64,000 bases of DNA, taken from Roseomonas sp. Its GTDB lineage: Bacteria; Pseudomonadota; Alphaproteobacteria; Acetobacterales; Acetobacteraceae. The notes beneath the pieces are model-generated. The model was given only the letters and a program-made list of their open reading frames with translations, did not search any database and was not told the DNA's origin. Both the position numbers and the translations under genes were made by a program. The stretch is taken from contig JADCFN010000021.1 in assembly GCA_020249505.1 (NCBI GenBank), positions 1 through 64,000 on the forward strand. Direction: 5' to 3'. Positions 36,064 through 45,315 of the stretch are shown here, piece after piece. Every line of letters starts with the position of its first letter. Position 1 is the first letter of the stretch.

Positions 36064-37200
36064 ATGAACGAAACCACGAAACCCGAAATCTATAAGGGCC
36101 TGGTCGGCGTCTATGCCGATGTCTCGGCTGTATCGAAGGTGATGCCGGAGACGAATAGCCTGACCTATCGCGGCTATGCGGTACAGGATCTAGCTGAGAA
36201 TTGCAGCTTTGAGGAAGTGTCTTATCTGCTTTGGGAAGGCGAATTGCCCAATGCCAAGCAGCTCGCCGCCTTCAAGGCCGAGACCGCGGCCGAGCGTGAG
36301 ATCAGCCCTGCGCTGCATCGCGTGATCCGCGAATTCCCCAAGAATGCGCACCCAATGGATGCCATCCGCACCGCCGTGTCCTTCATGGGGATGGAAGACC
36401 CTGAAGCGGGCGATGTCTCCCTGCCGGCGCAATACCGCAAGGCGAAGCGGCTCTTCGCCAAGATCCCAACGGCGATTGCAGCCGCCTATCGTGCTTCCCG
36501 CGGCCTGCCGGTGGTGGCGCCGAACCCCGCGCATAGCTTTGCCGAGAATGTCTTCAACCTGATCCTGGGCAAGGTGCCGCAGCCGGAAGTGCTGAAGGCT
36601 TTTGATGTTTCCATGATCCTGTATGCGGAACATACCTTCAACGCCTCCACCTATACGGCGCGGCTGGTGACCTCCTCCGGCGCCGATATGCATGGCGCGA
36701 TCACGGCGGGCATCGCCTCGCTCAAGGGGCCGCTGCATGGCGGCGCCAATGAGGCGGTGATGCATACGCTGAAGGAAATCGGCGACCCAAAGCTGGCAAA
36801 GGAATGGATCCAAAGCCGCTTCGACCACAAGGCGCTGGTGATGGGCTTTGGCCATCGCGTCTACAAGACCGGCGATAGCCGCGTGCCCACCATGCGCAAA
36901 TATGCCGAGAAAATGGCCGAAGTTGTGGGCGACAAGACCTGGATGGAGATCAGCCGCATCCTGGCTGCCGAGATGCTGGAGAAGAAGAACATCCACCCAA
37001 ATCTCGATTTCCCGGCAGGCCCTGCCTATTACCTGATGGGTTTTGAGATCCCGCTTTTCACGCCGATCTTCGTCGCGTCGCGCATCACGGGCTGGTCAGC
37101 GCATGTGATTGAGCAGGGCGCGGATAATCGGCTCATCCGTCCGCTCTCCTGGTACACAGGCCCCGATCAGCGCCCGGTGCCGCCGCTCTCGGCGCGCTAG
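36064..37200 (+). CDS. prpC: 2-methylcitrate synthase / citrate synthase family
   Basis: A 378-residue condensing enzyme that joins propionyl-CoA (or acetyl-CoA) with oxaloacetate. AGGGAAG lies before the ATG at 36064. Catalytic residues visible: His in GPLHGGANEAVM (about 224-235), His in MGFGHRVYKTGDSR (about 260-273), Asp in NLDFPAGPAYYLMGF. Short length and YKGLVGVYADVSAVS at the start place it with PrpC/short citrate synthases rather than the long TCA form. Located 74 bases after prpD. A perfect 11-base-pair terminator follows 79 bases beyond the stop. Confidence 0.93.
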   Translation: MNETTKPEIYKGLVGVYADVSAVSKVMPETNSLTYRGYAVQDLAENCSFEEVSYLLWEGELPNAKQLAAFKAETAAEREISPALHRVIREFPKNAHPMDAIRTAVSFMGMEDPEAGDVSLPAQYRKAKRLFAKIPTAIAAAYRASRGLPVVAPNPAHSFAENVFNLILGKVPQPEVLKAFDVSMILYAEHTFNASTYTARLVTSSGADMHGAITAGIASLKGPLHGGANEAVMHTLKEIGDPKLAKEWIQSRFDHKALVMGFGHRVYKTGDSRVPTMRKYAEKMAEVVGDKTWMEISRILAAEMLEKKNIHPNLDFPAGPAYYLMGFEIPLFTPIFVASRITGWSAHVIEQGADNRLIRPLSWYTGPDQRPVPPLSAR

Positions 37201-37204
37201 TTTG

Positions 37205-37233
37205 TTGACACCTTCATCATTTTTTCAGAGATG
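37205..37233 (+). promoter_or_regulatory. Possible promoter just after prpC
   Basis: TTGACA at 37205-37210 is a perfect -35; 17 bases later the -10 position is the poor GAGATG. An 11-base exact copy of TTTGTTGACAC recurs 131 bases downstream at 37332-37342. If active, it would give a transcript of about 75 bases ending at the terminator 37280-37315, that is, a small RNA. Weak -10 keeps confidence low. Confidence 0.25.
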
Positions 37234-37279
37234 GTGAAGGCGCGCCGCAAGGTGCAAAACCGCGGCATGCATGTCACAC

Positions 37280-37315
37280 TGCGCGCATCGCATGACGATG
37301 CGCGCATTTTTTTTT
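37280..37315 (+). terminator. Strong intrinsic terminator downstream of prpC
   Basis: TGCGCGCATCG (37280-37290) pairs perfectly with CGATGCGCGCA (37296-37306), loop CATGA, followed by nine T (37307-37315). This is the strongest terminator seen in the window and closes the prpDC transcript. Confidence 0.96.
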
Positions 37316-37821
37316 GCGAGATGTGACGGATTTTGTTGACACGACTCATGGTGATGAAGATAGCGTGCGTTGCGCGCGATTCTCTTGCGCGATTCGCACT
37401 GCCTCCGCGCTGCGAAAATTGCTCCTCACATCGGGTGCATCACCTGAAGTAAGGCGCGGTGAAGCGGGAAGGTGCTGCAATCGGCAAGGCAGAATTGCCG
37501 CAGCAGGGAAGGACGGTCCATGGACCGCAGACTCAAGGAACGCGTCGCTTCACGCGATCAGGGTTCCACACCACCCCAAGCCGCCTTCATGGCGTGTGCA
37601 AGGGGCGGGAGAGAGGCCAGGGGGAACACGCCGCGCTGGAATGCCGCGCGCCGTGTAGCTGTTGGCGGCTGCGCTTCGCGGAGACTTTCAGTCCTGTCGG
37701 TCCGCGTATCGGGATCCGCGCGTCGCCGCCATCACCGACCCCACCTGCTGTACCCCGGGTTGGAATTGGGAATTTGTCGCGCCAAGCGCTGCCTTCCCAT
37801 GAACGCCTTCAACAGGAACAC
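37316..37821 (+). promoter_or_regulatory. Long leader and promoter region of the histone-like gene
   Basis: About 500 bases without a convincing gene. TTGACA at 37336-37341 followed after 17 bases by GATAGC (37359-37364) is the likely promoter. Short repeats (TGCGCGCGATTC and TTGCGCGATTC, 37371-37395) and several self-complementary stretches, for example GGTCCATGGACC near 37517-37528 and GGCGTGT...ACACGCC near 37590-37632, imply a structured 5' leader of about 450 bases. No known riboswitch or housekeeping RNA motif was recognised. Open frames through here lack protein-like composition. Confidence 0.45.
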
Positions 37822-38331
37822 ATGGAGATTCATCCTCTGATGACTGATATCATCGAGACTACCGAAACCGAAGAAACCCCGCGCGCCCAGGCGATGGCCA
37901 TGGCCGCGGCGAAGAAGAAGGCGCCTGCGAAGCGGAAGCCTGCTGCGAAGAAGGCTGCTGCGAAGAAGCCCGCCGCGAAGAAGGCTGCTGCCAAGAAGAA
38001 GCCGGCTGCGAAGAAGGCCGCTGCCAAGAAGAAGCCTGCTGCGAAGAAGGCTGCTGCCAAGAAGCCGGCTGCGAAGAAGGCTGTTGCCAAGAAGAAGCCT
38101 GCTGCGAAGAAGGCTGCCGCCAAGAAGCCAGCTGCGAAGAAGGCTGCTGCGAAGAAGCCCGCCGCGAAGAAGGCTGCTGCCAAGAAGCCTGCTGCGAAGA
38201 AGGCTGCTGCCAAGAAGCCAGCTGCGAAGAAGGCTGCTGCCAAGAAGCCTGCCGCGAAGAAGGCCGCCGCCCCGCGTCGCCGCAAGGCCGCGGCCCCTGC
38301 TCCGGCGCCGACCGAAACTCCGGCGAGCTAA
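37822..38331 (+). CDS. Histone H1-like nucleoid protein with PAAKKAAAKK repeats
   Basis: A 169-residue protein. After an acidic head (TDIIETTETEETPRA) it is nearly all Lys, Ala and Pro in decapeptide-like units PAAKKAAAKK, repeated more than ten times, ending APRRRKAAAPAPAPTETPAS. It resembles eukaryotic H1 tails and bacterial H1-like proteins (HctB, BpH1, AlgP-type), which bind DNA non-specifically. Start at 37822 has AGGA four bases ahead; ATG at 37840 (MTDIIETTE) is an alternative giving 163 residues. The repeats make copy-number change by slippage likely. Preceded by an unusually long leader and followed by a perfect terminator. Confidence 0.85.
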   Translation: MEIHPLMTDIIETTETEETPRAQAMAMAAAKKKAPAKRKPAAKKAAAKKPAAKKAAAKKKPAAKKAAAKKKPAAKKAAAKKPAAKKAVAKKKPAAKKAAAKKPAAKKAAAKKPAAKKAAAKKPAAKKAAAKKPAAKKAAAKKPAAKKAAAPRRRKAAAPAPAPTETPAS

Positions 38332-38354
38332 GTAGCTACCGGATCCCGGCACTG

Positions 38355-38394
38355 GGGCGTCGCATGCCGAGCATGCGACGCCCTAAGTGTTTTT
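38355..38394 (+). terminator. Intrinsic terminator after the histone-like gene
   Basis: GGGCGTCGCATGC (38355-38367) pairs perfectly with GCATGCGACGCCC (38371-38383), loop CGA, with TTTTT at 38390-38394 after a six-base gap. A 13-base-pair GC-rich stem this close to the next start (38404) means the GNAT gene needs its own promoter or weak readthrough. Confidence 0.88.
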
Positions 38395-38403
38395 GGTCCC
38401 TTG

Positions 38404-38874
38404 ATGATGTCTTTCGAAACACATCTGCTGGCGGCACGTGACCATCAGCTTCTTCTGCCATTGCTCTCCGCCTATGGCGCAGAAATGGCCCCGCATTTGG
38501 CTGGCACTGCGCCTGCCACACCTGCGGCCATGCTGGACCTGATCAGCAAGGACCCGCGCGCAGAAATCCTGGTGGCCTGGCGCGATCATCAACCCTTGGG
38601 CTTCGCGCTGTTTTTCGACCTGCCGGAAATTGTCTTCGCCCGGCGTTGCGGCGCGCTGGATGATCTTTTCGTGGCGCCCGATGCACGCCGCCAGGGTGTG
38701 GCGCAGGCTTTGATTGAAGCGCTTAGCGCACTTGGCACGGCGCGGGGCTGGTCGCATCTGCGCTGGATCGTGCCGGAGACAGATCAGGCTGCCATTGCGC
38801 TTTATGAGCGTATGGCGGCACGCGCGCCCTGGCGTTCTTATGTGCTGCGCCTTGATCCGACAGCATCACTTTAG
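38404..38874 (+). CDS. GNAT-family N-acetyltransferase
   Basis: A 156-residue acetyltransferase. The acetyl-CoA loop is FVAPDARRQGVAQALIEAL (about 92-110), matching the Q/RxxGxG/A pattern, preceded by a DLPEIVFARRCGALDDLFV beta-hairpin and followed by WIVPETDQAAIALYERM with the conserved Tyr general-acid position. Two adjacent ATG codons (38404, 38407) are possible starts; neither has a good ribosome-binding site, and the terminator hairpin ends ten bases upstream. Its stop overlaps that of the convergent yifB gene. Substrate unknown. Confidence 0.85.
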   Translation: MMSFETHLLAARDHQLLLPLLSAYGAEMAPHLAGTAPATPAAMLDLISKDPRAEILVAWRDHQPLGFALFFDLPEIVFARRCGALDDLFVAPDARRQGVAQALIEALSALGTARGWSHLRWIVPETDQAAIALYERMAARAPWRSYVLRLDPTASL

Positions 38875-40388
38875 GCGGCAATCCTTCCCGGCATGCGATG
38901 GCGAAAGGCCAGCGCCTCGGCGATATGCGCGCGCCGGATCATGGCGCTACCGGCAAGATCAGCGATGGTGCGCGCGACACGCAGGCTGCGTACCTGCCCG
39001 CGTGACGATAGTCCAAGCCGCGTCGCCGCGACCTCAAGCAAATGCGCGGCCTCGGCCTCAAGGTCCTGCTGCAATTGGGCAAGGCTCGCCTCGGCATTAT
39101 TTGGCGGGCCATCCACGCCATAACGCGCGCGCTGCGCCGCACGCGCGGCCTTCACGCGCGCGGCGACCGCCGTGCTCGCCTCACCAGCCGGGGCTCGGGC
39201 CAATTCAGCGGGCGCAATCGGCATGACTTCAATGGTGATATCCATCCGGTCCAGCAGCGGGCCGGAAAGTCGCATCTGATAATCCTCACCACAACGCGGC
39301 GCGCGGCCACATTCGCGCCCCGGCTGCCCCAAATAGCCGCAGCGGCAGGGGTTCATCGCCGCAATGCATTGGAACCGCGCGGGGTAGGTGACATGCGAAT
39401 GTACGCGGCTGATGGTGGTGCGCCCGGTTTCCATCGGCTGACGCAGCGCTTCCAACGCCTGGCGCGGAAATTCCGGCCATTCATCCAGAAACAAAACGCC
39501 GCGATGCGCGAGGCTGATTTCGCCTGGCTTGGCGCGCGACCCACCACCAACCAGCGCGGGCATGGAAGCGGAATGATGCGGCTCCCGGAATGGAGGGCGC
39601 GTCACCAGCCGCCCGCCTTGCAGCAGGCCCGCGATGGAATGCACGAGACTCACCTCCAAGGCTTCGGCCGGCGAAAGATCAGGCAGCAGCGCGGACAGCC
39701 GCGCCGCCAGCATGGATTTGCCACCACCCGGAGGGCCGATCATGAGCAGATTGTGCCCGCCCGCCGCAGCGATTTCCAAGGCGCGCTTTGCGGTTTCCTG
39801 CCCCTTCACATCGGAAAGGCAGGGGCCAGTAGGCGGTGCGGCATCCAGCTTTGGCGCTTCCGGTGCGTGCAAGATCTGCACGCCCTTGAAGTGATTAAGC
39901 AGCGCGGGAAGATCAGGTGCGGCGAGCACTTCAATCTGCCCGGCCCAGGCGGCTTCTCCGCCCTGTGCGGCAGGGCAGATCAGCCCCAATTCGCGCGCCG
40001 AGGCGCCAAGCGCGGCCGGCAGCACGCCCGCGACAGGCATGATCGCGCCATCAAGTGACAATTCGCCGAGCGCGGCAAAGCCCGCCAATTCATCACGCGG
40101 CAGCACATCCATCGCGGCCAGTACCGCAAGCGCAATCGGCAGATCAAAATGGCTGCCTTCCTTGGTGATATCGGCGGGGGCCAGGTTCACCAGCACGCGC
40201 TTGGGCGGCATGGAAAGCCCAAGGCCAAGTAAGGCCGCGCGCACCCTTTCGCGGCTTTCCGCAACCGCCTTATCGGGCAGGCCGACCACCAGAAAGGCCG
40301 GCAGGCCGGGAGCGATTTGCACCTGCACCTCGACCGCCTGGGCTTCGATCCCAGCGAAGGCGAAGGTGGCGATGCGGGCAATGGACAT
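38871..40388 (-). CDS. YifB/ComM-family Mg-chelatase-like AAA+ ATPase
   Basis: A 505-residue protein. The frame extends upstream to 40709, but the conserved beginning MSIARIATFAFAGIEAQAVEVQ sets the start at 40388. An N-terminal Lon-like ChlI domain (about 20-145) is followed by the AAA+ domain with Walker A GPPGGGKSMLA (about 217-227), Walker B FLDEWPEF, and a zinc-binding Cys cluster (MNPCRCGYLGQPGRECGRAPRCG). The C-terminal Mg_chelatase_C domain is present. ComM is a helicase that promotes branch migration during natural transformation, so this gene is one hint of competence. Confidence 0.94.
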   Translation of the reverse strand: MSIARIATFAFAGIEAQAVEVQVQIAPGLPAFLVVGLPDKAVAESRERVRAALLGLGLSMPPKRVLVNLAPADITKEGSHFDLPIALAVLAAMDVLPRDELAGFAALGELSLDGAIMPVAGVLPAALGASARELGLICPAAQGGEAAWAGQIEVLAAPDLPALLNHFKGVQILHAPEAPKLDAAPPTGPCLSDVKGQETAKRALEIAAAGGHNLLMIGPPGGGKSMLAARLSALLPDLSPAEALEVSLVHSIAGLLQGGRLVTRPPFREPHHSASMPALVGGGSRAKPGEISLAHRGVLFLDEWPEFPRQALEALRQPMETGRTTISRVHSHVTYPARFQCIAAMNPCRCGYLGQPGRECGRAPRCGEDYQMRLSGPLLDRMDITIEVMPIAPAELARAPAGEASTAVAARVKAARAAQRARYGVDGPPNNAEASLAQLQQDLEAEAAHLLEVAATRLGLSSRGQVRSLRVARTIADLAGSAMIRRAHIAEALAFRHRMPGRIAA

Positions 40389-40522
40389 GGCCGCATGAAT
40401 GGCGCATTCCGTATCAAAACACAACCATAAGTTATATGTTGCGTAGCTTTCACACCAGCGAGATATGGCCGAATAGGGTTCCGTTGCTTGTATCCGGCCC
40501 CTAGCCGCGTCAGGGTGACGGC

Positions 40523-41527
40523 ATGATCCCTGACATTCCCGCGCCTGATCAGGCCGCGACACTTCGGCCCGGCTTGCGTTGGCTCCGCTTTCCGCTGCCC
40601 TTTCCGCCGAGCCATGTGAATGTGTGGCTTTTGGAAGACGGGCCGGGTTGGCTCGCGATTGATTGTTCCATTGCCAATGATGCGTCGCGCGAGTTGTGGC
40701 GCGAGGCATTGGCCGGCGATGCCTTTGGTGGGCGGCCCTTGCGGCGGCTGTTGGTGACGCATTTCCACCCGGATCATGCCGGGCTGATGGGCTGGCTCAC
40801 CGAAGCCCACAGGCTTGTCCCGCTGATGACCAAGATCGAATGGCTGCAAGCGCGCGCGCTGTTCTTCGACACGGGTGCAGACATGGTGGAACATCAGACG
40901 CGCTTTGCCGAAGCCGCTGGCGCGCCTCCTGAATATGCCGATTTCATCCGCGCCCGCGGGCCGCTTTATGTGAAATCCGTGGCGCCTTTGCCGCGCGTAT
41001 TTGAAGCCATTGCCGATGGGCAGGATATCACCATTGGTGGCCGCCCCTGGCGCGTTATCACCGGCCAAGGCCATGCGCCGGATATGGCCTGCCTGTTCAA
41101 TGCGGAAGACCGCGTGCTGATCGCGGCTGATCAGATCCTGCCGCGCATTTCACCCTATATCGGCCTACATGCAGGGGAGCCCGCCGCTGATCCGCTCGGC
41201 GCCTTCCTGAAATCCCTGGATCGTTTCCGCACACTCCCCGAAGATGTGTTGGTGCTGCCATCCCACGGCGAACCGTTTTATGGCCTGCATGCGCGGCTTG
41301 ATTGGCTGGCGGCGCATCACGCGGAACGGCTTTCGCTGCTGATGGACGCGATGGGGGGTAGCAGCGCGCATGATCTGCTGCCGGTGCTGTTTCGCAGGCC
41401 ACTCGATTTGCGTAATCTTGGCTTCGGGCTTGGCGAGACACTGGCCCATTTGCGCCGCTTGCAGGTGATGGGCGAAGCGGTGGCGGAACAGGATGCCGCT
41501 GGTGTGATGCGCTGGCGCCGCGCGTGA
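40523..41527 (+). CDS. MBL-fold metallo-hydrolase
   Basis: A 334-residue metallo-beta-lactamase-fold hydrolase. The metal motif THFHPDHAG is at about residues 79-87, with further ligands in TGQGHAPDM (about 178-186), AADQILP and PSHGEPF. A C-terminal winged-helix-like part (residues about 265-330, GETLAHLRRLQVMGEA) resembles the DNA-binding or MBL-associated C domain seen in RNase-Z-like and LACTB2-type enzymes. Cytosolic. It is followed after only ten bases by the M20 peptidase, so they form a pair. Substrate unknown; thioesters or nucleic acid fragments are possible. Confidence 0.85.
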   Translation: MIPDIPAPDQAATLRPGLRWLRFPLPFPPSHVNVWLLEDGPGWLAIDCSIANDASRELWREALAGDAFGGRPLRRLLVTHFHPDHAGLMGWLTEAHRLVPLMTKIEWLQARALFFDTGADMVEHQTRFAEAAGAPPEYADFIRARGPLYVKSVAPLPRVFEAIADGQDITIGGRPWRVITGQGHAPDMACLFNAEDRVLIAADQILPRISPYIGLHAGEPAADPLGAFLKSLDRFRTLPEDVLVLPSHGEPFYGLHARLDWLAAHHAERLSLLMDAMGGSSAHDLLPVLFRRPLDLRNLGFGLGETLAHLRRLQVMGEAVAEQDAAGVMRWRRA

Positions 41528-41537
41528 GGAGTTAGAG

Positions 41538-42758
41538 ATGACGCCAGAAGAGACCATAGCAGCCATTCGCGCCGATGCGCGCTTTGCGGCCGCTTCCGCC
41601 AAACTTGCCGCCGATCACACGCGCATGGTGGAAGATTGCATCACGCTCACGCAAATCCCCGCCCCACCTTTTGCCGAGGAAGAACGTGCTACCGCCTATC
41701 TTGCCATGCTGCGCGATCATGGGCTTGAGGAGGTGGAACAGGATGAAATCGGCAATGTGATGGGGCTCCGCCGTGGTTTCGGCAATGGCGAGATCCTGGT
41801 GGTGGCGGCGCATCTGGACACGGTCTTTCCCGCCGGGACGGATGTGCGCGTCAGGCGCGAAGGCACCAAGCTTTTCGCACCGGGGGTGAGTGACGATACC
41901 TGGTCGCTTGCGGTCAATCTCGGCTTTTTGCGTGCGCTTGATGCGGCGGGGATTCGCACGCGGCATGATCTGCTTTTTGTGGGTGATGTGGGCGAAGAAG
42001 GTTTGGGCGATTTGCGCGGCATTCGCCATCTTTTCACCAAGGGCCGGCATCGCGCGCGCATTCGTGGTTTTCTGACCGTGGATAGCCCGCAGGTGGAAGG
42101 CATTGTCAGCGGCGGTGTCGGTTCCAAGCGCTATCGCGTCACGTTCCAGGGGCCGGGCGGGCATTCCTATGCCGCTTTCGGGCTGGTGAACCCGATGTAT
42201 GCCATGGCGGAATGCGCGCGTGGCCTTGCTGCCGTGAAGGTGCCCGATAACCCGCCCACCACGCATTGCGTGAGTGTGGTCTCGGGCGGCACCTCCATCA
42301 ATGCGATTGCCAATCGCGTGGTGATCGAGGTTGATTTGCGTTCCGCCTCGGCCGCCGAACTTGCCAAGCTGGATAAAGCGTTTCTGGAGATTGTGGATCT
42401 GGCGGTTGCAACCGAAAACGCTGCGCGTTCCACCGCCAATGGCGCGATTACCGCGGATATCCAGCCGGTCGGTGATCGCCCGGCGGGCGAAACCCCGGCG
42501 GGCAGCCCGATCCGGGACTTGGCCGCGGCGGCGGTGACGGCGGAGGGGTATCGCCCAAGCTTTGAATGGTCTTCGACGGATGCGAATATCCCGATGTCGC
42601 TTGGCATTCCCGCCTTGAAGATTGGCGCGGGTGGGCGCGGCGGCCGGGCGCATTCCCTTGATGAATGGCTGGATGTGGAACCCACCGAAGCGCTGCGCGG
42701 CATGCGTTCCAGCCTTGCTGCCATTCTTGCCATCGCCGGCATGGAGGGCATTACCTAA
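41538..42758 (+). CDS. M20-family metallopeptidase
   Basis: A 406-residue dizinc aminoacylase/carboxypeptidase-type enzyme. Metal site pieces: VAAHLDTVFPAGTDV (His-x-Asp), SDDTWSLAV (bridging Asp), GDVGEEGLGDLRG (catalytic Glu-Glu) and the late GGRAHSLDEWLD (His ligand). The dimerisation domain begins near PGGHSYAAFGLVNP. A GAGGAG-like site sits before the ATG. It probably trims a peptide or N-acyl amino acid, in tandem with the upstream MBL protein. No signal peptide. Confidence 0.88.
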   Translation: MTPEETIAAIRADARFAAASAKLAADHTRMVEDCITLTQIPAPPFAEEERATAYLAMLRDHGLEEVEQDEIGNVMGLRRGFGNGEILVVAAHLDTVFPAGTDVRVRREGTKLFAPGVSDDTWSLAVNLGFLRALDAAGIRTRHDLLFVGDVGEEGLGDLRGIRHLFTKGRHRARIRGFLTVDSPQVEGIVSGGVGSKRYRVTFQGPGGHSYAAFGLVNPMYAMAECARGLAAVKVPDNPPTTHCVSVVSGGTSINAIANRVVIEVDLRSASAAELAKLDKAFLEIVDLAVATENAARSTANGAITADIQPVGDRPAGETPAGSPIRDLAAAAVTAEGYRPSFEWSSTDANIPMSLGIPALKIGAGGRGGRAHSLDEWLDVEPTEALRGMRSSLAAILAIAGMEGIT

Positions 42759-42851
42759 AGTCTCGTCGGGGTCCGGGGTGGCACGGCCCCCCCGGCCCCC
42801 CTTGTTTTACGTCTTCACAAGCGCCCCTGGCCGGGCCATCACTTGCCCATC

Positions 42852-45065
42852 ATGACCGCTGCCGCCCCCCTGCTGCCCCCCGAACGCGCTGCTCAGCTTG
42901 CTGCCGAATTCGGCCTGAAGCCCGATGAGTATGAAAGGGTGCTCGCTATTCTTGGCCGCGCGCCGCGGCTTGCGGAGCTTGGCCTGTTCAGCGTGATGTG
43001 GTCGGAGCATTGTTCCTATAAATCATCGCGCGTTTGGCTGCGTGAATTGCCGACCAAGGCGCCTTGGGTGATCCAGGGCCCAGGCGAGAATGCCGGCGTG
43101 ATTGATATCGGTGAGGGTCTAGCCGCGGTTTTCAAAATGGAAAGCCACAACCACCCATCCTATATCGAACCCTACAATGGCGCGGCCACCGGTGTTGGCG
43201 GGATTTTGCGCGATGTCTTCACCATGGGGGCGCGGCCAATTGCCAATTTGAATGCGCTGCGTTTTGGCGCGCCGGATGCGCCGCGCATGAAGCGCATTAT
43301 TGATGGTGTGGTGCGCGGTATTGGTGGTTACGGCAATTGCGTTGGCGTGCCGACAGTGGGTGGCGAGGTGAACTTCCACCCGCGCTACAATGGCAATCCC
43401 CTGGTCAATGCCATGACGGTTGGCATTGCGCGCGCTGATCGCATTTTCACCGCCAAGGCGACGGGTATTGGCAATTCCGTGGTTTATGTGGGCTCCAAGA
43501 CCGGGCGCGACGGCATCCATGGCGCCACGATGGCGAGTGCGGAATTCAGCGCCGATTCGGAAGAAAAGCGCCCGACGGTGCAGATCGGGGATCCCTTCGC
43601 CGAAAAACTGCTGATCGAAGCCTGCATGGAATTGATGGCAACGGATGCGATTGTTGCCATTCAGGATATGGGCGCGGCGGGGCTGACGAGTTCCAGTGTT
43701 GAGATGGCCGGCAAGGGCGGCATGGGCATTGAACTTGAAATGGAAGCCGTGCCGCAGCGCGAAGAGGGCATGTCGGCTTATGAGATGATGCTGTCCGAAA
43801 GCCAGGAACGCATGCTGATGATCCTGAAGCCGGGCCGCGAGGCCGAGGCTGAGGCGATTTTCCGCAAATGGGAATTGGATTTCGCGGTGATCGGCAAGCT
43901 GACCGATACCGGGCGCATCGTGATCCGCCATAAGGGCGTGCTGGAAGCGGATATCCCTTTGGCGCCCTTGGAATCCGAAGCGCCGCTCTATCGCCGCCCG
44001 ACGGCGGAAACGCCGAAGCAGCCGGTACTGGCGGCATCCGCCATTCCTGATCCGGTCGGGCTTGCGGCGGCCTTGATGACCCTTGTCGCCTGCCCCGATC
44101 TTTGTTCGCGCCGCTGGATTTGGGACCAATATGACAGTCTGGTGAATGGCCAGACCGTGCAGCGCCCCGGTGGCGCGGATGCCGCCGTGGTCCGGATTGA
44201 AGACCATGACCGTGCACTCGCCATGACCACGGATTGCACGCCGCGTTATTGCCTCGCGGACCCGGAAGAAGGCGGCAAGCAGGCCGTTGCCGAGGCGTGG
44301 CGCAATATCACCGCCGTTGGCGCGCTACCCTTGGCGATCACTGACAATATGAATTTCGGCAATCCCGAAAAGCCGGAAATCATGGGGCAATTTGCCTATG
44401 CCGTGCGCGGCATGGCGGCGGCGTGCATCGCGCTCGATTTCCCGGTTGTCTCGGGCAATGTGTCGCTTTACAATGAAACCGAAGGCCGCGCGATTTTGCC
44501 GACACCCGCGATTGGCGGCGTGGGCGTGCTGGAAAAAGCCGCGCAGGCGGTGGGGCTCGCCATGCCTGTGTCCGGTGATCTGGTGCTGATTGGCGAAACG
44601 CAAGGGTGGCTTGGCCAATCGCTATGGCTGCGGGAGATCGCCGGGCGCGAAGAAGGCGCGCCGCCGCCGGTTGATCTGGTGGCCGAACGGCGGAACGGGG
44701 ATTTTGTGCGCGCGCGCATCCTGGCGGGCGCGGTTCTGGCCAGCCATGATTGCGCCGATGGCGGGCTGCTGGTGGCCGTGGCAGAAATGGCGATGGGCAG
44801 TGGTATCGGCGCCGGGCTCAGCCCAGTGCCGGAGGGCATTCCCACCCATGGCTTCTGGTTCGGTGAAGATCAGGGCCGCTATGTGCTGGCCGTGGCCGAT
44901 GGCGCGGCGCTGATCGCGCAGGCCAAGGCCGCAGGGGTACCAGCCCGGCTGATCGGGACAGCCGGCGGGGGGGACTTGGTTCTGCCCGATGGCGCTGCCA
45001 TATCGGTCTCAACGCTGGCGGCGGCCCATGAGGCGACGCTGCCAGCACTGATGGGGGAGAAATAG
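42852..45065 (+). CDS. purL: Phosphoribosylformylglycinamidine synthase subunit PurL
   Basis: A 737-residue ATP-dependent amidotransferase subunit of the small (PurLQS) type, making FGAM in purine synthesis. ATG at 42852 is preferred over an upstream TTG, because homologues begin around there. Signatures: [14 protein letters not shown] (about 48-61), [52 protein letters not shown] and the second-half [12 protein letters not shown] with [10 protein letters not shown]. Partner PurQ/PurS genes are not in the window. Six bases before bolA, with grxD next, a conserved neighbourhood in Alphaproteobacteria. Confidence 0.97.
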   Translation: MTAAAPLLPPERAAQLAAEFGLKPDEYERVLAILGRAPRLAELGLFSVMWSEHCSYKSSRVWLRELPTKAPWVIQGPGENAGVIDIGEGLAAVFKMESHNHPSYIEPYNGAATGVGGILRDVFTMGARPIANLNALRFGAPDAPRMKRIIDGVVRGIGGYGNCVGVPTVGGEVNFHPRYNGNPLVNAMTVGIARADRIFTAKATGIGNSVVYVGSKTGRDGIHGATMASAEFSADSEEKRPTVQIGDPFAEKLLIEACMELMATDAIVAIQDMGAAGLTSSSVEMAGKGGMGIELEMEAVPQREEGMSAYEMMLSESQERMLMILKPGREAEAEAIFRKWELDFAVIGKLTDTGRIVIRHKGVLEADIPLAPLESEAPLYRRPTAETPKQPVLAASAIPDPVGLAAALMTLVACPDLCSRRWIWDQYDSLVNGQTVQRPGGADAAVVRIEDHDRALAMTTDCTPRYCLADPEEGGKQAVAEAWRNITAVGALPLAITDNMNFGNPEKPEIMGQFAYAVRGMAAACIALDFPVVSGNVSLYNETEGRAILPTPAIGGVGVLEKAAQAVGLAMPVSGDLVLIGETQGWLGQSLWLREIAGREEGAPPPVDLVAERRNGDFVRARILAGAVLASHDCADGGLLVAVAEMAMGSGIGAGLSPVPEGIPTHGFWFGEDQGRYVLAVADGAALIAQAKAAGVPARLIGTAGGGDLVLPDGAAISVSTLAAAHEATLPALMGEK

Positions 45066-45070
45066 CAGCC

Positions 45071-45304
45071 ATGGGCATGCAAGCCGCAGAAATTGAGGCG
45101 CTGATCAAGGCAGCGCTGCCGGATGCGGAAGTGACGATCGAGGATTTGGCCGGCGATGGCGATCATTACGCCGCCAAGGTCGTTTCCTCGGCCTTCAAGG
45201 GCTTGCCCCGCGTGCGCCAACATCAGATTGTCTATGCTGCGCTACAGGGCCGCATGGGGGGTGTTCTTCATGCGCTGGCCTTGCAAACCTCTGCCCCGGA
45301 ATAG
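45071..45304 (+). CDS. bolA: BolA/IbaG-family protein
   Basis: A 77-residue BolA-fold protein. Typical features: [33 protein letters not shown] in outline, with the conserved [18 protein letters not shown] helix-loop where a His (RQHQIVY) can ligand an iron-sulfur cluster shared with a monothiol glutaredoxin. Gene order bolA-grxD with 11 bases between supports the classic BolA-Grx partnership in Fe-S trafficking. Confidence 0.93.
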   Translation: MGMQAAEIEALIKAALPDAEVTIEDLAGDGDHYAAKVVSSAFKGLPRVRQHQIVYAALQGRMGGVLHALALQTSAPE

Positions 45305-45315
45305 GAACCACAAAG

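Noticed and set aside
37910..38270. Regular DNA repeats resembling a CRISPR array
   Set aside because: Period and units are codon repeats of a Lys/Ala-rich protein; there are no unique spacers and no cas genes.
37830..38285. Long minus-strand frames of Ala/Phe or Leu/Ser repeats over the histone-like gene
   Set aside because: They are mirror images of the Lys/Ala codon repeats and have no ribosome-binding site or family match.
38871..40709. 612-residue version of the YifB protein
   Set aside because: The first 107 codons are not protein-like; the conserved N-terminus begins at 40388.
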